A stretch of DNA of 64,000 bases from Paenibacillus chitinolyticus NBRC 15660 (GCF_000739915.1 NZ_BBJT01000010.1:153115-217114); one strand, 5' to 3'; positions 17,467 to 27,274 are shown, counted from the first letter of the stretch. The notes: generated from the letters alone by a model not told the origin. Made by a program: numbers and translations.

Positions 17467-18404
17467 GCAGACAAGAATCTCCTAACATGTGCGAATGGTT
17501 GGAACTCTATATGCTCGGGGGGCTGTCTCAGTCCGAAAGAGAACAGATGGAAGAGCATCTGAGTCACTGCGAAGCATGCAAGAAAGAAAGAGAAGAACTG
17601 CAGGCTGTAACGGATCTGCTTCCCTATACGGCGGAGCCGGTAGCGGTTCCGGACGGAATGAAACAGCGCGTTCTTGGCCGTATTCTGGGAAGTGAAGCGG
17701 ATCATTCCGGACAACCCCCTTTGACAGGCGCCGGTGCTCTTCAGGAACAGATACAGGCGCAAAAAGATTATCGCGTAACGGACGCGTCCTCAGCAGCCGA
17801 ATTACAAAAGCATGCCGGAACGGCGCAGCCCGAACCGGTGCCGGCCGGGGAGCATGAGACGGTGTCCGCGAGAAGACCCGCGGGCAAAAGAAGCCGAACT
17901 TTTATCAGACGGGCGGCCGGCTTGGGAATCGCCGCCGCTGCAGTTATCCTCGGATGGGTAAACATGCAGCTGAGGGAGGATGTCCGATCGCTGAAAGGAC
18001 TTAATGCCTCACTTCAGCAGAGCGTATCTTCGCTTCAGGGACAGCTTACGCTGGCCGGACAGCCTTCACAGGCATCGAAGGCGAACAAAGTGGTGAAGCT
18101 GAACCCTGCCGTTGAAGGCATCGTGGCGCAAGGCCTCGCTACAATCGTGATCGACGCCAAGGGCACCCACCTGGTCGTACAGGCCGAGAATCTTCCGGCC
18201 CTGCGGGATTCGCAGGCGTTCCAGGTCTGGCTCATCAAAGGCGAGCAGAAGGTAAATGCGGGAACCTTCCTGCCGCAGGGAGGCTCGGGCGCTCTCTACT
18301 ACACCTTCGAGCCGCAGGATTACGACACGGTCGCCATCACGCTGGAGCCGGATGCGGGGGGAACACAGCCCCGGGGTTCGCTTGTGCTGGCCGCGAAAAT
18401 CTGA
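17463..18404 (+). CDS. Membrane anti-sigma factor, zinc-binding ZAS plus RskA domain
   Basis: 313 aa. The N-terminal anti-sigma domain has the zinc motif HLSHCEAC (H-x3-C-x2-C) near residues 35-42. After a variable linker, a membrane segment (about 145-160, LGIAAAAVILGW) is followed by a coiled-coil-like stretch, then an extracytoplasmic RskA domain ending PRGSLVLAAKI. It should hold the adjacent sigma factor at the membrane and release it after a signal, typically by proteolysis. Translational coupling to the sigma gene supports a 1:1 complex. Confidence 0.9.
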   Translation: MSRQESPNMCEWLELYMLGGLSQSEREQMEEHLSHCEACKKEREELQAVTDLLPYTAEPVAVPDGMKQRVLGRILGSEADHSGQPPLTGAGALQEQIQAQKDYRVTDASSAAELQKHAGTAQPEPVPAGEHETVSARRPAGKRSRTFIRRAAGLGIAAAAVILGWVNMQLREDVRSLKGLNASLQQSVSSLQGQLTLAGQPSQASKANKVVKLNPAVEGIVAQGLATIVIDAKGTHLVVQAENLPALRDSQAFQVWLIKGEQKVNAGTFLPQGGSGALYYTFEPQDYDTVAITLEPDAGGTQPRGSLVLAAKI

Positions 18405-18548
18405 GGGCGGATGCAGGCTTAAACAGCCCGCGAGACAGGAAGCGTCAAACCCGAAAGCGGGTAAGCGCGAAAAAGCCCAAGTATAACGCCGATACACCGG
18501 TCATCATGCGAAGCGTTTAAGCCGCAGTGGCGTGAGAGAGCTAAACCA

Positions 18549-18642
18549 CGGACGGGGGCCAGAAGCGAGCCCCGAGAGAAATCGGCCTGGCTGCGTATAA
18601 CCGCGCAGCGAGGCCGGAACCCCGGCGGCACGCACCCGTCCG
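18549..18642. ncRNA. Candidate structured RNA in the 325-bp gap after the anti-sigma gene
   Basis: CGGACGGG (18549-18556) is fully complementary to CCCGTCCG (18635-18642). Inside lies a strong hairpin: CGGCCT/AGGCCG continuing into GCTGCG/CGCAGC (18583-18595 with 18604-18616). A GGGGC/GCCCC hairpin (18555-18573) partly competes with the outer stem. The sequence carries no credible reading frame and does not fit a riboswitch consensus I know. It may instead be a GC-rich repeat or degraded sequence; strand is unknown. Confidence 0.3.
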
Positions 18643-18648
18643 CCTGTC

Positions 18649-18695
18649 AAAAAGCCCCGAGCACGGCCGGATTACCGGCATGTTCGGGGCTTTTT
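18649..18695. terminator. Bidirectional terminator between anti-sigma gene and etfA
   Basis: AAAAAGCCCCGA pairs with TCGGGGCTTTTT, and an inner GCCGG/CCGGC stem closes the loop. A and T tracts lie on both sides. Confidence 0.92.
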
Positions 18696-18729
18696 GGGCG
18701 CTTATGCGAACGGGCGGAGCAATCGCCGG

Positions 18730-19701
18730 TCACAGCGCTTTGCGGAATTCTTCCGTCAGCAGCGGCACGACATCGAACAGGTCTCCGACGATCCCGTAGT
18801 CGGCGACTTTGAAGATCGGCGCCTCCGGGTCCTTGTTGATCGCGATGATGACCCGCGATCCGCTCATCCCGGCCAGATGCTGGATGGCGCCGCTGATGCC
18901 GCATGCGATGTAAATCTCTGGCGTGACCACCTTGCCGGTCTGCCCGATCTGCATCGCATAGTCGCAGTACCCGGCGTCGCAGGCTCCGCGCGACGCACCG
19001 ACCGCTCCGCCGAGCACGCCGGCAAGCTCCTCGAGCGGCTTGAAGCCGTCGGCGCTCTTGACGCCGCGCCCGCCGGAAATGACGACCTTGGCTTCGGCAA
19101 GGTCGATTTGGCCCGAGGTCTTCTGGACGACCTCGCGGATGACGGTACGAAGGGACGGAGCTTCGTACGCCACGTTCTCGACCGCTGCCGAGGCGCCTTC
19201 CGCGGCAGCGGGAGCGGCAATGTTGTTGGGCCGGACGGTGACGACCCACGGGAATGAGGTAAACGCTTTCTTTTCAAGCGCTTTACCCGCGTAGATCGGG
19301 CGCGTAAACACGGCTTTGCCGCCGTCCGATTCAACGGCCGTCACATCGGAAATCTGTCCGGCCCCGAGCAGGGAAGCGATTTGCGGGGCGAGGTCCTTGC
19401 CGATGGCGGTGTGGCCCAGCAAGACCGCGTCGGGCTCCGCTTGCCGGATAATGTCGTGAAGCGCTTTGCCGTAAGCTTCCGGGTTGTAGTCCTTGAGGTC
19501 GGCATGATCGGTCACGTAAACTTTCTGGGCGCCATATGCGGCCAGTTCACCGGCCAGGCCGGACACGCCGGAGCCGATCAGGGCGGCGAGAACGGAATCC
19601 CCTTCGGCGGCAATCGCCTTCGCCGCTCCGATCGTTTCGAATGAGACCTGGCGCAGAGCGCCGCCTTTAGCTTCAGCTACAATCAGGTATGTGTTGGACA
19701 T
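18730..19701 (-). CDS. etfA: Electron transfer flavoprotein, alpha subunit
   Basis: 323 aa, the standard length. The C-terminal FAD-binding domain is clear: [40 protein letters not shown] and [20 protein letters not shown]. With EtfB it accepts electrons from acyl-CoA dehydrogenase (FadE, on the other arm of this locus) and passes them towards quinone, probably through the FadF-like protein. It is last in the leftward fadR-etfB-etfA operon, 75 bp after etfB. Confidence 0.97.
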   Translation of the reverse strand: MSNTYLIVAEAKGGALRQVSFETIGAAKAIAAEGDSVLAALIGSGVSGLAGELAAYGAQKVYVTDHADLKDYNPEAYGKALHDIIRQAEPDAVLLGHTAIGKDLAPQIASLLGAGQISDVTAVESDGGKAVFTRPIYAGKALEKKAFTSFPWVVTVRPNNIAAPAAAEGASAAVENVAYEAPSLRTVIREVVQKTSGQIDLAEAKVVISGGRGVKSADGFKPLEELAGVLGGAVGASRGACDAGYCDYAMQIGQTGKVVTPEIYIACGISGAIQHLAGMSGSRVIIAINKDPEAPIFKVADYGIVGDLFDVVPLLTEEFRKAL

Positions 19702-19776
19702 GATTCAGTCGCCTCCTAAATGGACTCATAAAGGGAATAAGTGCGCAAAATGACCGCGGAAAAATCAAAGGACCGA

Positions 19777-20538
19777 TCAGATAGCCTTCGCTTCCGTACG
19801 CAAGAGCTGCACAAGCTCCGCAGCCGTCTGCGCGGGTTCGCCTTTGAGTGTTTTTCCGGCCTTGCGCGGAGGCGGCAGGAACAGATCCACGCGTTCGGTG
19901 CGGGATTCCACCGTATCGAGACCGATATTGGCCAGTGTGATTTCCCGGAACGGTTTCTTCTTGGCCTTCATGATTCCCTGCAGGGAAGGATAGCGGGGCT
20001 CGTTTAATCCCTGCTGGGCCGTGAAGAGCGCCGGAAGCGTCACTTCCGCCACTTCCAGGTCTCCTTCGGCGTCGCGGTGCGCGGTCGCCTTCCCGCCGGC
20101 AATCTCAAGTTTCGTAATCGAGCTGACGTGGGGAATACCGAGCAGCGTAGCCAGACGGATGGCCACCTGGCCGGCGCCGTTGTCGACGGAGAAGTTTCCG
20201 CCGAGAAGGAGGTCGTACGTTTCCCGGGACAGGAAAGCGTGAAGCGCCTGGGCTACGGCATGCTCATCGCCGCCTATGCGCTCGTCGTTGATCAGGACGG
20301 CTTCGTCGGCTCCCATCGCGAGCGCGCTCCGCAGAGCCTCGGCGGAACGCCCCGGACCGGCGGAAACGACGACGACTTTGCCTCCCTGCTCGTCGCGGAG
20401 CTGGATAGCCTGCTCGACTGCGTATTCGTCATAGGGATTGATGACAAACTTGACGCCATCCTCCGAAATTTGACCGTTCTCAAGCACGATTTTTTCCTCG
20501 GTATCAAACGTTTGTTTCAGCAGCACGATAATGTCCAT
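19777..20538 (-). CDS. etfB: Electron transfer flavoprotein, beta subunit
   Basis: 253 aa, normal for EtfB. It begins MDIIVLLKQTFDTEEKI; the family's nucleotide-site region is seen as INPYDEYAVEQAIQL and the conserved DLLLGGNFSVDNGAGQVA segment follows. It forms the EtfAB heterodimer that carries electrons from beta-oxidation. It lies 54 bp after fadR in the same operon, so FadR should control it through the operator upstream of fadR. Confidence 0.97.
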   Translation of the reverse strand: MDIIVLLKQTFDTEEKIVLENGQISEDGVKFVINPYDEYAVEQAIQLRDEQGGKVVVVSAGPGRSAEALRSALAMGADEAVLINDERIGGDEHAVAQALHAFLSRETYDLLLGGNFSVDNGAGQVAIRLATLLGIPHVSSITKLEIAGGKATAHRDAEGDLEVAEVTLPALFTAQQGLNEPRYPSLQGIMKAKKKPFREITLANIGLDTVESRTERVDLFLPPPRKAGKTLKGEPAQTAAELVQLLRTEAKAI

Positions 20539-20592
20539 CGCTGTTGTCCCCTTCCTCTTTTGAAATGAGTATCCTCTATGGATAACCGGCTC

Positions 20593-21177
20593 TTAAGCCT
20601 GAATTCCCTGAAGAAAGAACTGCACGGTGCCGTCCACCTGAGCGGATAACGAATATTTGCGTCCGGAAATGAGCCAGGAGGTGACGACTTCGTCCATCGC
20701 CCCGAAAAGCAGCAGACGGGTCAGTTTCACATCGAGGTCGGCCCGGAACAAATTCTCCTCGACGCCCTGCACGAGAAGTTTCTCGATTAATTCAATATAC
20801 GGCTTAACGGCTTTTCCTATTTCTTTGCGAAGCTCAAGCGAACTTTGCCGAAGCTCGATTTGAGTAACGAAGGCGAGATCGACGTTATTTTCCAGCTCCG
20901 TATAATGGATCTCGCAAACTTTGCGAAGCGCTTCCTTAACGCCGGTGGTCTGCTCGATATGCATATGGAACTTGCCTACAAGCTCTCCGAGCTTCTCACG
21001 GAACAAGGAGATGAGAATATCCTCCTTTCTTTTGAAGTACAAATAAATCGTACCGTCCGCGACGCCGGCCGCTTTGGCGATCTTGGAAACCTGAGAGCGG
21101 TGAAACCCGTGTTCGGCGAATACTTTCAACGCAGCTTCGAGAATTAAATCATATTTTTCTTTTTTTTTGCTTGTCAT
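20593..21177 (-). CDS. fadR: TetR-family fatty-acid degradation repressor FadR
   Basis: 194 aa. An N-terminal TetR helix-turn-helix (about 12-57) contains YDLILEAALKVFAEHGF and VADGTIYLYFKRKEDIL, which is very close to Bacillus FadR (YsiA). The C-terminal helical domain would bind long-chain acyl-CoA, releasing DNA. First gene of fadR-etfB-etfA. A perfect FadR-type palindrome lies between its promoter and start codon, and beta-oxidation genes surround it, so the assignment is well supported by context. GAGGTGATT precedes the start. Confidence 0.95.
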   Translation of the reverse strand: MTSKKKEKYDLILEAALKVFAEHGFHRSQVSKIAKAAGVADGTIYLYFKRKEDILISLFREKLGELVGKFHMHIEQTTGVKEALRKVCEIHYTELENNVDLAFVTQIELRQSSLELRKEIGKAVKPYIELIEKLLVQGVEENLFRADLDVKLTRLLLFGAMDEVVTSWLISGRKYSLSAQVDGTVQFFLQGIQA

Positions 21178-21212
21178 GGAATCACCTCGGTGCTAAAATA
21201 CGAATTAAACAG

Positions 21213-21230
21213 TGAATGAATACTCATTCA
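21213..21230. promoter_or_regulatory. FadR operator
   Basis: TGAATGAATACTCATTCA is a 7-bp inverted repeat and matches the Bacillus FadR consensus TGAATGAMTANTCATTCA. It starts 12 bases downstream of the fadR -10 box, so binding would block the start of transcription. Confidence 0.9.
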
Positions 21231-21242
21231 TTTTCTACAGCC

Positions 21243-21271
21243 ATCATAAAATAGATCCAGGGCAATGTCAA
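21243..21271 (-). promoter_or_regulatory. Sigma-A promoter of fadR-etfB-etfA
   Basis: On the minus strand, TTGACA (21271-21266), 17 bases, TATGAT (21248-21243). Both boxes are near consensus and the FadR operator follows directly downstream. Confidence 0.85.
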
Positions 21272-21370
21272 TGACTGAATGACCCGCTGTAAAGGCGAAG
21301 TTCCGAGGTTGTGGCACCATGAGAAAAGCATGTTTGATCCGAACGTTTGCCAGGAGAACCATGCTTTTAT

Positions 21371-21399
21371 TTGCCGGGGTCATGAAAACGCTTTATATG
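21371..21399 (+). promoter_or_regulatory. Candidate promoter of the fadF-fadN-fadA-fadE-fadD arm
   Basis: TTGCCG (21371-21376), 17 bases, TATATG (21394-21399). It lies 50 bp before fadF. AAAAGCATG and CATGCTTTT at about 21321-21368 flank the upstream side as a long-loop inverted repeat. No full FadR palindrome overlaps it; only a TGAATGA half-site is seen near 21274. Confidence 0.55.
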
Positions 21400-21448
21400 G
21401 TGAAATTAATAAAAAATGTATAGCATCCGAGAAAGGGGTTGTTTTCCG

Positions 21449-23617
21449 ATGCTGGGAGCGATCGTGCAGTTGATTCTGTTTCTGGGCGTGACGGGATTCG
21501 GCGTTTACCTGTTCGCCAAAGCTGTGTATCACCGTTATTTGTATGTGCGGCTCGGGCAGCCGGTCGATTGGGGAGGGCAGTTTCAGGAGAGGCTCAAAGA
21601 CTTTGCCGTTCAAGTGTTCGGCCAGACGAAACTGCTGAAGGACAAGAAAAGCGGCATCATGCACATCGTTATTTTTTACGGATTCATTATCCTTCAGTTC
21701 GGCGCGCTGGACATTATCGTAAAGGGACTCTCCGGCCGTGGACTGCCGCTTCCCGGTTACGAAGCTTTCGGTCTGATCCAGGAAATCACGGTCGCGGCTA
21801 TTCTGATCGCGATGGGATACGCTGCGTACCGCCGGTACGGAGAGAAGCTGAAACGGCTGAAGAGAGGGTGGAAGCCGAGTCTGGTCGTCTACTTTATTTT
21901 CAGCCTGATGGTTTCGGTGCTTCTCACGCTCGCTTTCGACCGCATCCGGGAAGAGCTGGAACCTTCCGCCATGGCACCGATTTCGTCCGTGCTTGCCGCC
22001 GGGTTCGGGTGGATGCCTTTTGGGGCGGCCGTCGTTCTGTATCACGTGTTCTGGTGGGCGCATCTGCTTATTTTGCTGGCGTTTCTGGTCTATGTGCCCC
22101 AGTCCAAGCATTTTCATCTCCTTACGGCGCCGCTTAACATTTTGCTGAAAAGACGGGAACCCGCCGGACGGCTGCGGAAGCTGGATCTGGAAGATGAGGA
22201 AGCGGAATCTTTCGGGCTCGGCAAGATCGAAGACTTGACGCAGAAGCAGATGCTTGACCTGTACGCTTGCGTGGAATGCGGACGCTGCACCAACGTGTGT
22301 CCAGCCTCGGGTACCGGCAAAATGCTTTCGCCGATGCATATGATCGTGAAGCTGCGCGATCACTTAACGGAGAAGGGGGCGGCGGTTACGAGCAAATCCC
22401 CCTGGGTGCCCGCTTTCGCTTTCCCGGGGAGTTCGGTGCACGAGATGAACGCCGAAGGTCATGAGCTGGGCGCTTGGAACGGCTCGGGCATAACCGATAT
22501 CGCTCCGACGATGAACGCGCAGAAGCACTCCTGGGTGACGACGGACAAAAAGCCGGAGGAGATGGAGCTGGTCGGCGATGTCATGACCGAAGGGGAAATC
22601 TGGTCCTGCACGACGTGCCGCAACTGCGAAGACCAGTGTCCGGTAGCCAACGAGCATGTCGACAAAATCGTCGATTTGCGCAGGCATCTCGTTCTTATGC
22701 AGGGTTCTATGCCGCATGACGGCCAACGGGCGATGCAAAACATCGAGCGCCAGGGCAACCCGTGGGGAATATCGCGCAACGACCGGGCCAAGTGGGTGCA
22801 GGAAATCGATCCCGAAGGCGAACTCCGCGTACCGACGGTCAAAGAAAATCCGGAATTCGACCTCCTGTTCTTCGTCGGTTCGATGGGCTCTTACGACAAC
22901 CGGAGCCGTAAAATCACGCGTTCGCTCGTCCGCCTTATGAATGAAGCGAACGTCAATTTCGCTATTCTAGGCAACGAAGAGAAAAACTCCGGCGATACCC
23001 CGAGGCGGCTGGGGAACGAGTTTTTATTCCAGCAGCTCTGCGAGGAAAATACGAAGATTTTCCAAAAATACGGGGTGCGCAAAATCGTGACGGCCTGCCC
23101 GCATACGTACAACACTTTGAAGAACGAATATCCCGAATTCGGACTGGAGGCCGAGGTTCTTCACCATACGCAACTTCTGGATGAACTGGTCCGCAACGGA
23201 AAGCTGACTCCGCGCCATAAGGTGAACGAACGGATCACGTATCACGATTCGTGTTACCTCGGCCGTTACAATAACGTCTACGATCAGCCCCGCAGCATCC
23301 TCAAAGCGATTCCCGGCGTGGAGCTGGTTGAAATGACCCGCACCCGTGAGAACGGGATGTGCTGCGGCGCGGGCGGAGGCATGATGTGGATGGAGGAAAC
23401 GGCCGGCAAGAGAGTCAATCTGGCCCGGACCGAGCAGGCGCTGGAGGTTAATCCGACGGTGATTTCATCGGCTTGCCCGTACTGTCTGACTATGATGGAA
23501 GACGGCGCGAAAATGAAAGAAGCCGAAGAAACGGTCAAAACCCGGGATATCGCAGAACTACTCGAAGAATCCGTATTTGGTGCGAAGGCACCGGCGCCGT
23601 TCCAGACCGTTTCGTAA
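21449..23617 (+). CDS. fadF: Membrane Fe-S oxidoreductase of beta-oxidation (FadF/HdrD-like)
   Basis: 722 aa. The N-terminal third holds about five membrane helices of NarI/HdrE type. Next come two ferredoxin motifs, CVECGRCTNVCP (about 274-285) and CTTCRNCEDQCP (about 387-398), expected to carry two [4Fe-4S] clusters. Two cysteine-rich CCG domains close the protein (YHDSCYLGRYN and GMCCGAGGG). This matches B. subtilis FadF (YwjF), thought to pass electrons from EtfAB to the quinone pool. ATG 21449 follows AAAGGGG by about ten bases; an in-frame ATG at 21416 has no good site. Confidence 0.92.
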   Translation: MLGAIVQLILFLGVTGFGVYLFAKAVYHRYLYVRLGQPVDWGGQFQERLKDFAVQVFGQTKLLKDKKSGIMHIVIFYGFIILQFGALDIIVKGLSGRGLPLPGYEAFGLIQEITVAAILIAMGYAAYRRYGEKLKRLKRGWKPSLVVYFIFSLMVSVLLTLAFDRIREELEPSAMAPISSVLAAGFGWMPFGAAVVLYHVFWWAHLLILLAFLVYVPQSKHFHLLTAPLNILLKRREPAGRLRKLDLEDEEAESFGLGKIEDLTQKQMLDLYACVECGRCTNVCPASGTGKMLSPMHMIVKLRDHLTEKGAAVTSKSPWVPAFAFPGSSVHEMNAEGHELGAWNGSGITDIAPTMNAQKHSWVTTDKKPEEMELVGDVMTEGEIWSCTTCRNCEDQCPVANEHVDKIVDLRRHLVLMQGSMPHDGQRAMQNIERQGNPWGISRNDRAKWVQEIDPEGELRVPTVKENPEFDLLFFVGSMGSYDNRSRKITRSLVRLMNEANVNFAILGNEEKNSGDTPRRLGNEFLFQQLCEENTKIFQKYGVRKIVTACPHTYNTLKNEYPEFGLEAEVLHHTQLLDELVRNGKLTPRHKVNERITYHDSCYLGRYNNVYDQPRSILKAIPGVELVEMTRTRENGMCCGAGGGMMWMEETAGKRVNLARTEQALEVNPTVISSACPYCLTMMEDGAKMKEAEETVKTRDIAELLEESVFGAKAPAPFQTVS

Positions 23618-23662
23618 GATAAAGCGGCCGGACGGCAGACGAAGATCAGGAGGGAATCCGAC

Positions 23663-26062
23663 ATGGTGAATCAGATTCAAAAAGCGGCCGTTATCGGCTC
23701 CGGCGTGATGGGGGCGGCCATTGCGGCACACTTGGCGGGTGCGGGCATTTCGTGTCTGCTGCTGGATATTGTTCCGACGGTTTTGACGGACGAGGAAACG
23801 AAAGCGGGTCTGACTCTGGAACAGCCGAAAGTAAGAAACCGCCTGGCGGCGGGAGCGATCGAGAGGCTGAAGAAAACGAATCCGGCTCCGCTGTACAGCG
23901 AAGCGTTTGCGGCACGCATCACACCCGGAAACTTGGAAGACGACCTAGCCCGATTAGCGGGCGTCGACTGGATTATCGAAGTGGTCGTGGAGCGCCTGGA
24001 CGTGAAGAAGCAGCTCCTGGCCCGGATCGAGCAGGTCTGGAAGCCGGGAACGATTGTGTCCTCCAATACGTCCGGAATCTCGATTCAAGCGATGGCGGAG
24101 GACTGCGGCCCGGAATTCAAGCGGCACTTTTTAGGCACTCATTTCTTTAATCCGCCGAGATATATGAAACTGCTTGAAATCATTCCGGGAGAATCTACCG
24201 ATCCCGAAATCCTCCGCTTCATGGCTGATTTTTGCGAGAAAAGGCTCGGAAAAGGCGTCGTAACGGCCAAGGATACGCCGAACTTTATCGCCAACCGGAT
24301 CGGCACGTACGGGCTGCTCGTCACCCTCCGGGAAATGCTGGAGAAAGGTTATACCGTTGAAGAAGTCGATGCCGTAACGGGGCCTGCCCTCGGCCGACCG
24401 AAAAGCGCCACCTTCCGCACGCTCGATCTCGTAGGACTCGACACTTTCGTACATGTCGCCAGGAACGTATACGACCTGGTCGATAACGAAGCGGAGAAAA
24501 CGATTTTCGACGTTCCGGCGGCATTGACGGGCATGGTGGAGCAGGGCTGGATCGGCGAGAAGAAAGGTCAGGGCTTTTATAAAAAGGTAAAAACCGAAAC
24601 CGGAAAAGAAATCCAGGCCCTTCATCTCGGGACCATGGAATATGCGCCGTCGCGGAAAATTTCCTCTGCGTCACTGGAAGCGGCCAAGAACGCCAAAGGC
24701 ACGGCCGGTAAAATCAAAGCGCTGCTCTCGACCCCGGACAAATATTCCGAGCTGGCCTGGAAAGTGGTCAAACCCGTTCTTCTTTATTCGGCCGGCAAAC
24801 TGGGAGAAATCGCCGATTCCATCGTGGAAATCGACAACGCGATGAAGTGGGGCTTCAACTGGGATCTGGGGCCTTTCGAACTGTGGGACGTCATCGGTCT
24901 GGAGCGCTCGGTGAAAAGAATGGAACAGGAAGGGGATACCGTTCCCGCCTGGGTGAAGGAATGGCTTGCGGCCGGGCATACCGGCTTTTACGAAAAACGC
25001 GAAGGCACGACGTTCTATTACAACCGGGGCATGTATAAGGAAGCCGACACGCGTCCGGAGCATATTTCGCTAAAAGCGCTTAAGCAGCAAAATAAAACGA
25101 TTTTGAGCAACAGCGGCGCGAGCCTGATCGACATCGGAGACGGCGTGGCGTGTCTGGAGTTCCATTCGCCCAACAATGCGATTGGGGCCGATATTTTGAC
25201 AATGGTGCAGAAAAGCACGGAGGAAGTGAGACGAAACTACCGCGGCATGGTCCTCGCCAATGAAGGCCGTCACTTCTGCGTGGGAGCGAACGTGATGATC
25301 CTGCTCATGGAAGCTCAGGACGGGGAGTGGGATGAAGTGGACAGCATCATCCGCCTGTTCCAGAACGCAATGATGACGCTGAAAAAGCTGGAGAAGCCGG
25401 TCGTCGCCGCGCCTCACAGCATGACGCTCGGAGGCGGTGTCGAAGCGTGCCTGCCGGCCGACCGGATTATTTTCTCGCCGGAAACTTACTTCGGCCTGGT
25501 CGAAGTGGGGGTTGGCGTTATTCCGGCAGGAGGCGGCTGCAAGGAAATGGCGCTGCGGAGCAGCCGGCTTGCCGCGGGCAATCCCGAGGTAGACCTTCAG
25601 CCGTATATTAACCATTACTTTGAAACGATCGGAATGGCGAAAGTGTCCGGCAGCGGCTACGATACGAAGCGGCTCGGCTATATGGGCCCTAGAGACTCCG
25701 TCGTCCTTAACGGCGATCACCGGATTTATACCGCCAAGCAGGCGGTGTTGGCCATGGATCGTGAAGGTTATGTGCTTCCGCAGGAAGAGAAGATCCGGGT
25801 TGTCGGCGACAGCGGCAAAGCGGTGCTGCAAATCGCGTCGTATACGATGAAGCTCGGCGGCTACATCAGTGATCACGACCGGCTTATCGCAAACAAACTG
25901 GCCCACGTGCTGGCGGGAGGAGATGTTCCGGCCGGAAGCCTGGTGTCGGAACAGTACATGCTGGATCTGGAGCGCGAGGCGTTCCTGAGCTTGTGCGGCG
26001 AACCGAAAACCCAGCAGCGGATGCAGCATATGCTGTCCAAAGGCAAGCCGCTGCGCAACTAA
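23663..26062 (+). CDS. fadN: 3-hydroxyacyl-CoA dehydrogenase/enoyl-CoA hydratase FadN
   Basis: 799 aa bifunctional beta-oxidation enzyme. The N-terminal NAD-binding domain has GSGVMG at residues 12-17, and the dehydrogenase signature HFFNPPRYMKLLEIIPG includes the catalytic His. A second dehydrogenase C-terminal domain follows, then a crotonase-type hydratase domain (about 490-690) with NEGRHFCVGANV and SMTLGGGVE. Domain order is dehydrogenase first, as in Bacillus FadN and opposite to E. coli FadB. It acts with FadA and FadE. AGGAGGGAA precedes the ATG; fadA follows after 27 bp. Confidence 0.96.
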   Translation: MVNQIQKAAVIGSGVMGAAIAAHLAGAGISCLLLDIVPTVLTDEETKAGLTLEQPKVRNRLAAGAIERLKKTNPAPLYSEAFAARITPGNLEDDLARLAGVDWIIEVVVERLDVKKQLLARIEQVWKPGTIVSSNTSGISIQAMAEDCGPEFKRHFLGTHFFNPPRYMKLLEIIPGESTDPEILRFMADFCEKRLGKGVVTAKDTPNFIANRIGTYGLLVTLREMLEKGYTVEEVDAVTGPALGRPKSATFRTLDLVGLDTFVHVARNVYDLVDNEAEKTIFDVPAALTGMVEQGWIGEKKGQGFYKKVKTETGKEIQALHLGTMEYAPSRKISSASLEAAKNAKGTAGKIKALLSTPDKYSELAWKVVKPVLLYSAGKLGEIADSIVEIDNAMKWGFNWDLGPFELWDVIGLERSVKRMEQEGDTVPAWVKEWLAAGHTGFYEKREGTTFYYNRGMYKEADTRPEHISLKALKQQNKTILSNSGASLIDIGDGVACLEFHSPNNAIGADILTMVQKSTEEVRRNYRGMVLANEGRHFCVGANVMILLMEAQDGEWDEVDSIIRLFQNAMMTLKKLEKPVVAAPHSMTLGGGVEACLPADRIIFSPETYFGLVEVGVGVIPAGGGCKEMALRSSRLAAGNPEVDLQPYINHYFETIGMAKVSGSGYDTKRLGYMGPRDSVVLNGDHRIYTAKQAVLAMDREGYVLPQEEKIRVVGDSGKAVLQIASYTMKLGGYISDHDRLIANKLAHVLAGGDVPAGSLVSEQYMLDLEREAFLSLCGEPKTQQRMQHMLSKGKPLRN

Positions 26063-26089
26063 TTCAGGACGAAGCGAGGGGAGAACACA

Positions 26090-27274
26090 ATGAAAGAAGC
26101 GGTCATTGTATCGATAGTACGCACTCCGGTAGGCAAAGCGAAGAAAGGCAGCCTTGCCCAGACGAGGGCCGAAGATCTCGGGCGGATCGTCCTGGAAGAG
26201 GCGGTCGGACGGGCGCCGGGACTGCGCAAGGAAGACGTGGAGGACATCATCATCGGCTGCGCGATGCCGGAAGGCGAGCAGGGGCTGAACTTCGCCAGGA
26301 CGATGGCCCTGTACGCGGGCTTTCCGGCTGCGGTTCCGGCCGTCACGATCAACCGGTTCTGTTCGTCCGGACTGCAGTCCATCGCTTACGCGGCGGAGCG
26401 GATCATGCTCGGGCATGCGGACGTGATCATTGCCGGCGGCGTGGAAAGCATGAGTCATGTGCCCATGACCGGCTTCAAGCTGTCTCCGCATCCGAAGCTG
26501 GCCGTGGAGATGCCCGAAGTTTACATGGGCATGGGGCACACGGCGGAGAATGTCGCGCAGCGGTTCGGCATCTCCCGCGAGGACCAGGACGCCTTCGCGG
26601 CGGAGAGCCACCGCAAGGCGGCTGCCGCGATTGCCGCAGGTCGGTTCAAGGAGGAGATCGTTCCCGTCGAGACGAGCGTGAGAGGCGTGGACGCCGGCGG
26701 CAAGCGCTGGGAGAAGCCGGTCGTGCTCGATACGGACGAAGGCGTCCGTGCCGATACGACAACCGGCGTGCTCGCGAAGCTGCGTCCCTCCTTTGCGCTG
26801 AATGGCAGCGTCACGGCCGGCAACGCCTCGCAGACGAGCGACGGCGCGGCGGCGGCCGTGCTGATGAGCCGCGAGCGCGCGGAGGAGCTGGGCCTGAAGC
26901 CGCTCGCGGCATTCCGCTCCTTCGCCTTGGCGGGTGTAGCGCCCGAGATCATGGGCGTCGGCCCGGTCGAAGCGATTCCGAAGGCGCTGAAGCAGGCCGG
27001 GATCACGCGGGATCAGGTGGATTTGTACGAAATCAACGAAGCGTTCGCTTCCCAGTGCGTGCACATTATCCGCGAGCTGAAGCTGGACGAAGCGAAGGTG
27101 AACGTGAACGGCGGCGCGATCGCGCTCGGTCATCCGCTGGGCTGTACGGGCACGAAGCTGACGGCCACGCTGGTTCACGAGCTGCGGCGCAGAGGCGGCG
27201 GCTACGGTGTCGTGTCGATGTGCATCGGAGGCGGAATGGGAGCGGCCGGCGTGTTTGAAGTTTACGGAGAATAA
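26090..27274 (+). CDS. fadA: Acetyl-CoA C-acyltransferase (3-ketoacyl-CoA thiolase) FadA
   Basis: 394 aa thiolase. The nucleophile is Cys91 in [10 protein letters not shown]. The NEAFASQ and [14 protein letters not shown] motifs carry the substrate-contact Asn and catalytic His, and the second active Cys is in [14 protein letters not shown]. It cleaves 3-ketoacyl-CoA to acetyl-CoA and shortened acyl-CoA. Co-transcribed with fadN (27-bp gap) in the usual fadN-fadA-fadE order. The sequence is noticeably GC-richer in its second half than its neighbours. Confidence 0.97.
   Translation: MKEAVIVSIVRTPVGKAKKGSLAQTRAEDLGRIVLEEAVGRAPGLRKEDVEDIIIGCAMPEGEQGLNFARTMALYAGFPAAVPAVTINRFCSSGLQSIAYAAERIMLGHADVIIAGGVESMSHVPMTGFKLSPHPKLAVEMPEVYMGMGHTAENVAQRFGISREDQDAFAAESHRKAAAAIAAGRFKEEIVPVETSVRGVDAGGKRWEKPVVLDTDEGVRADTTTGVLAKLRPSFALNGSVTAGNASQTSDGAAAAVLMSRERAEELGLKPLAAFRSFALAGVAPEIMGVGPVEAIPKALKQAGITRDQVDLYEINEAFASQCVHIIRELKLDEAKVNVNGGAIALGHPLGCTGTKLTATLVHELRRRGGGYGVVSMCIGGGMGAAGVFEVYGE

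Noticed and set aside
18500..18560. Cobalamin riboswitch, suggested by CCGCAGTGGC
   Set aside because: The rest of the B12-box architecture is absent.
21266..21285. Second FadR site serving the fadF promoter
   Set aside because: Only one TGAATGA half-site is present; the other arm is missing.
25070..27178. 702-codon minus-strand open frame opposite fadN and fadA
   Set aside because: No domain is visible and it covers two certain genes; shadow frame.
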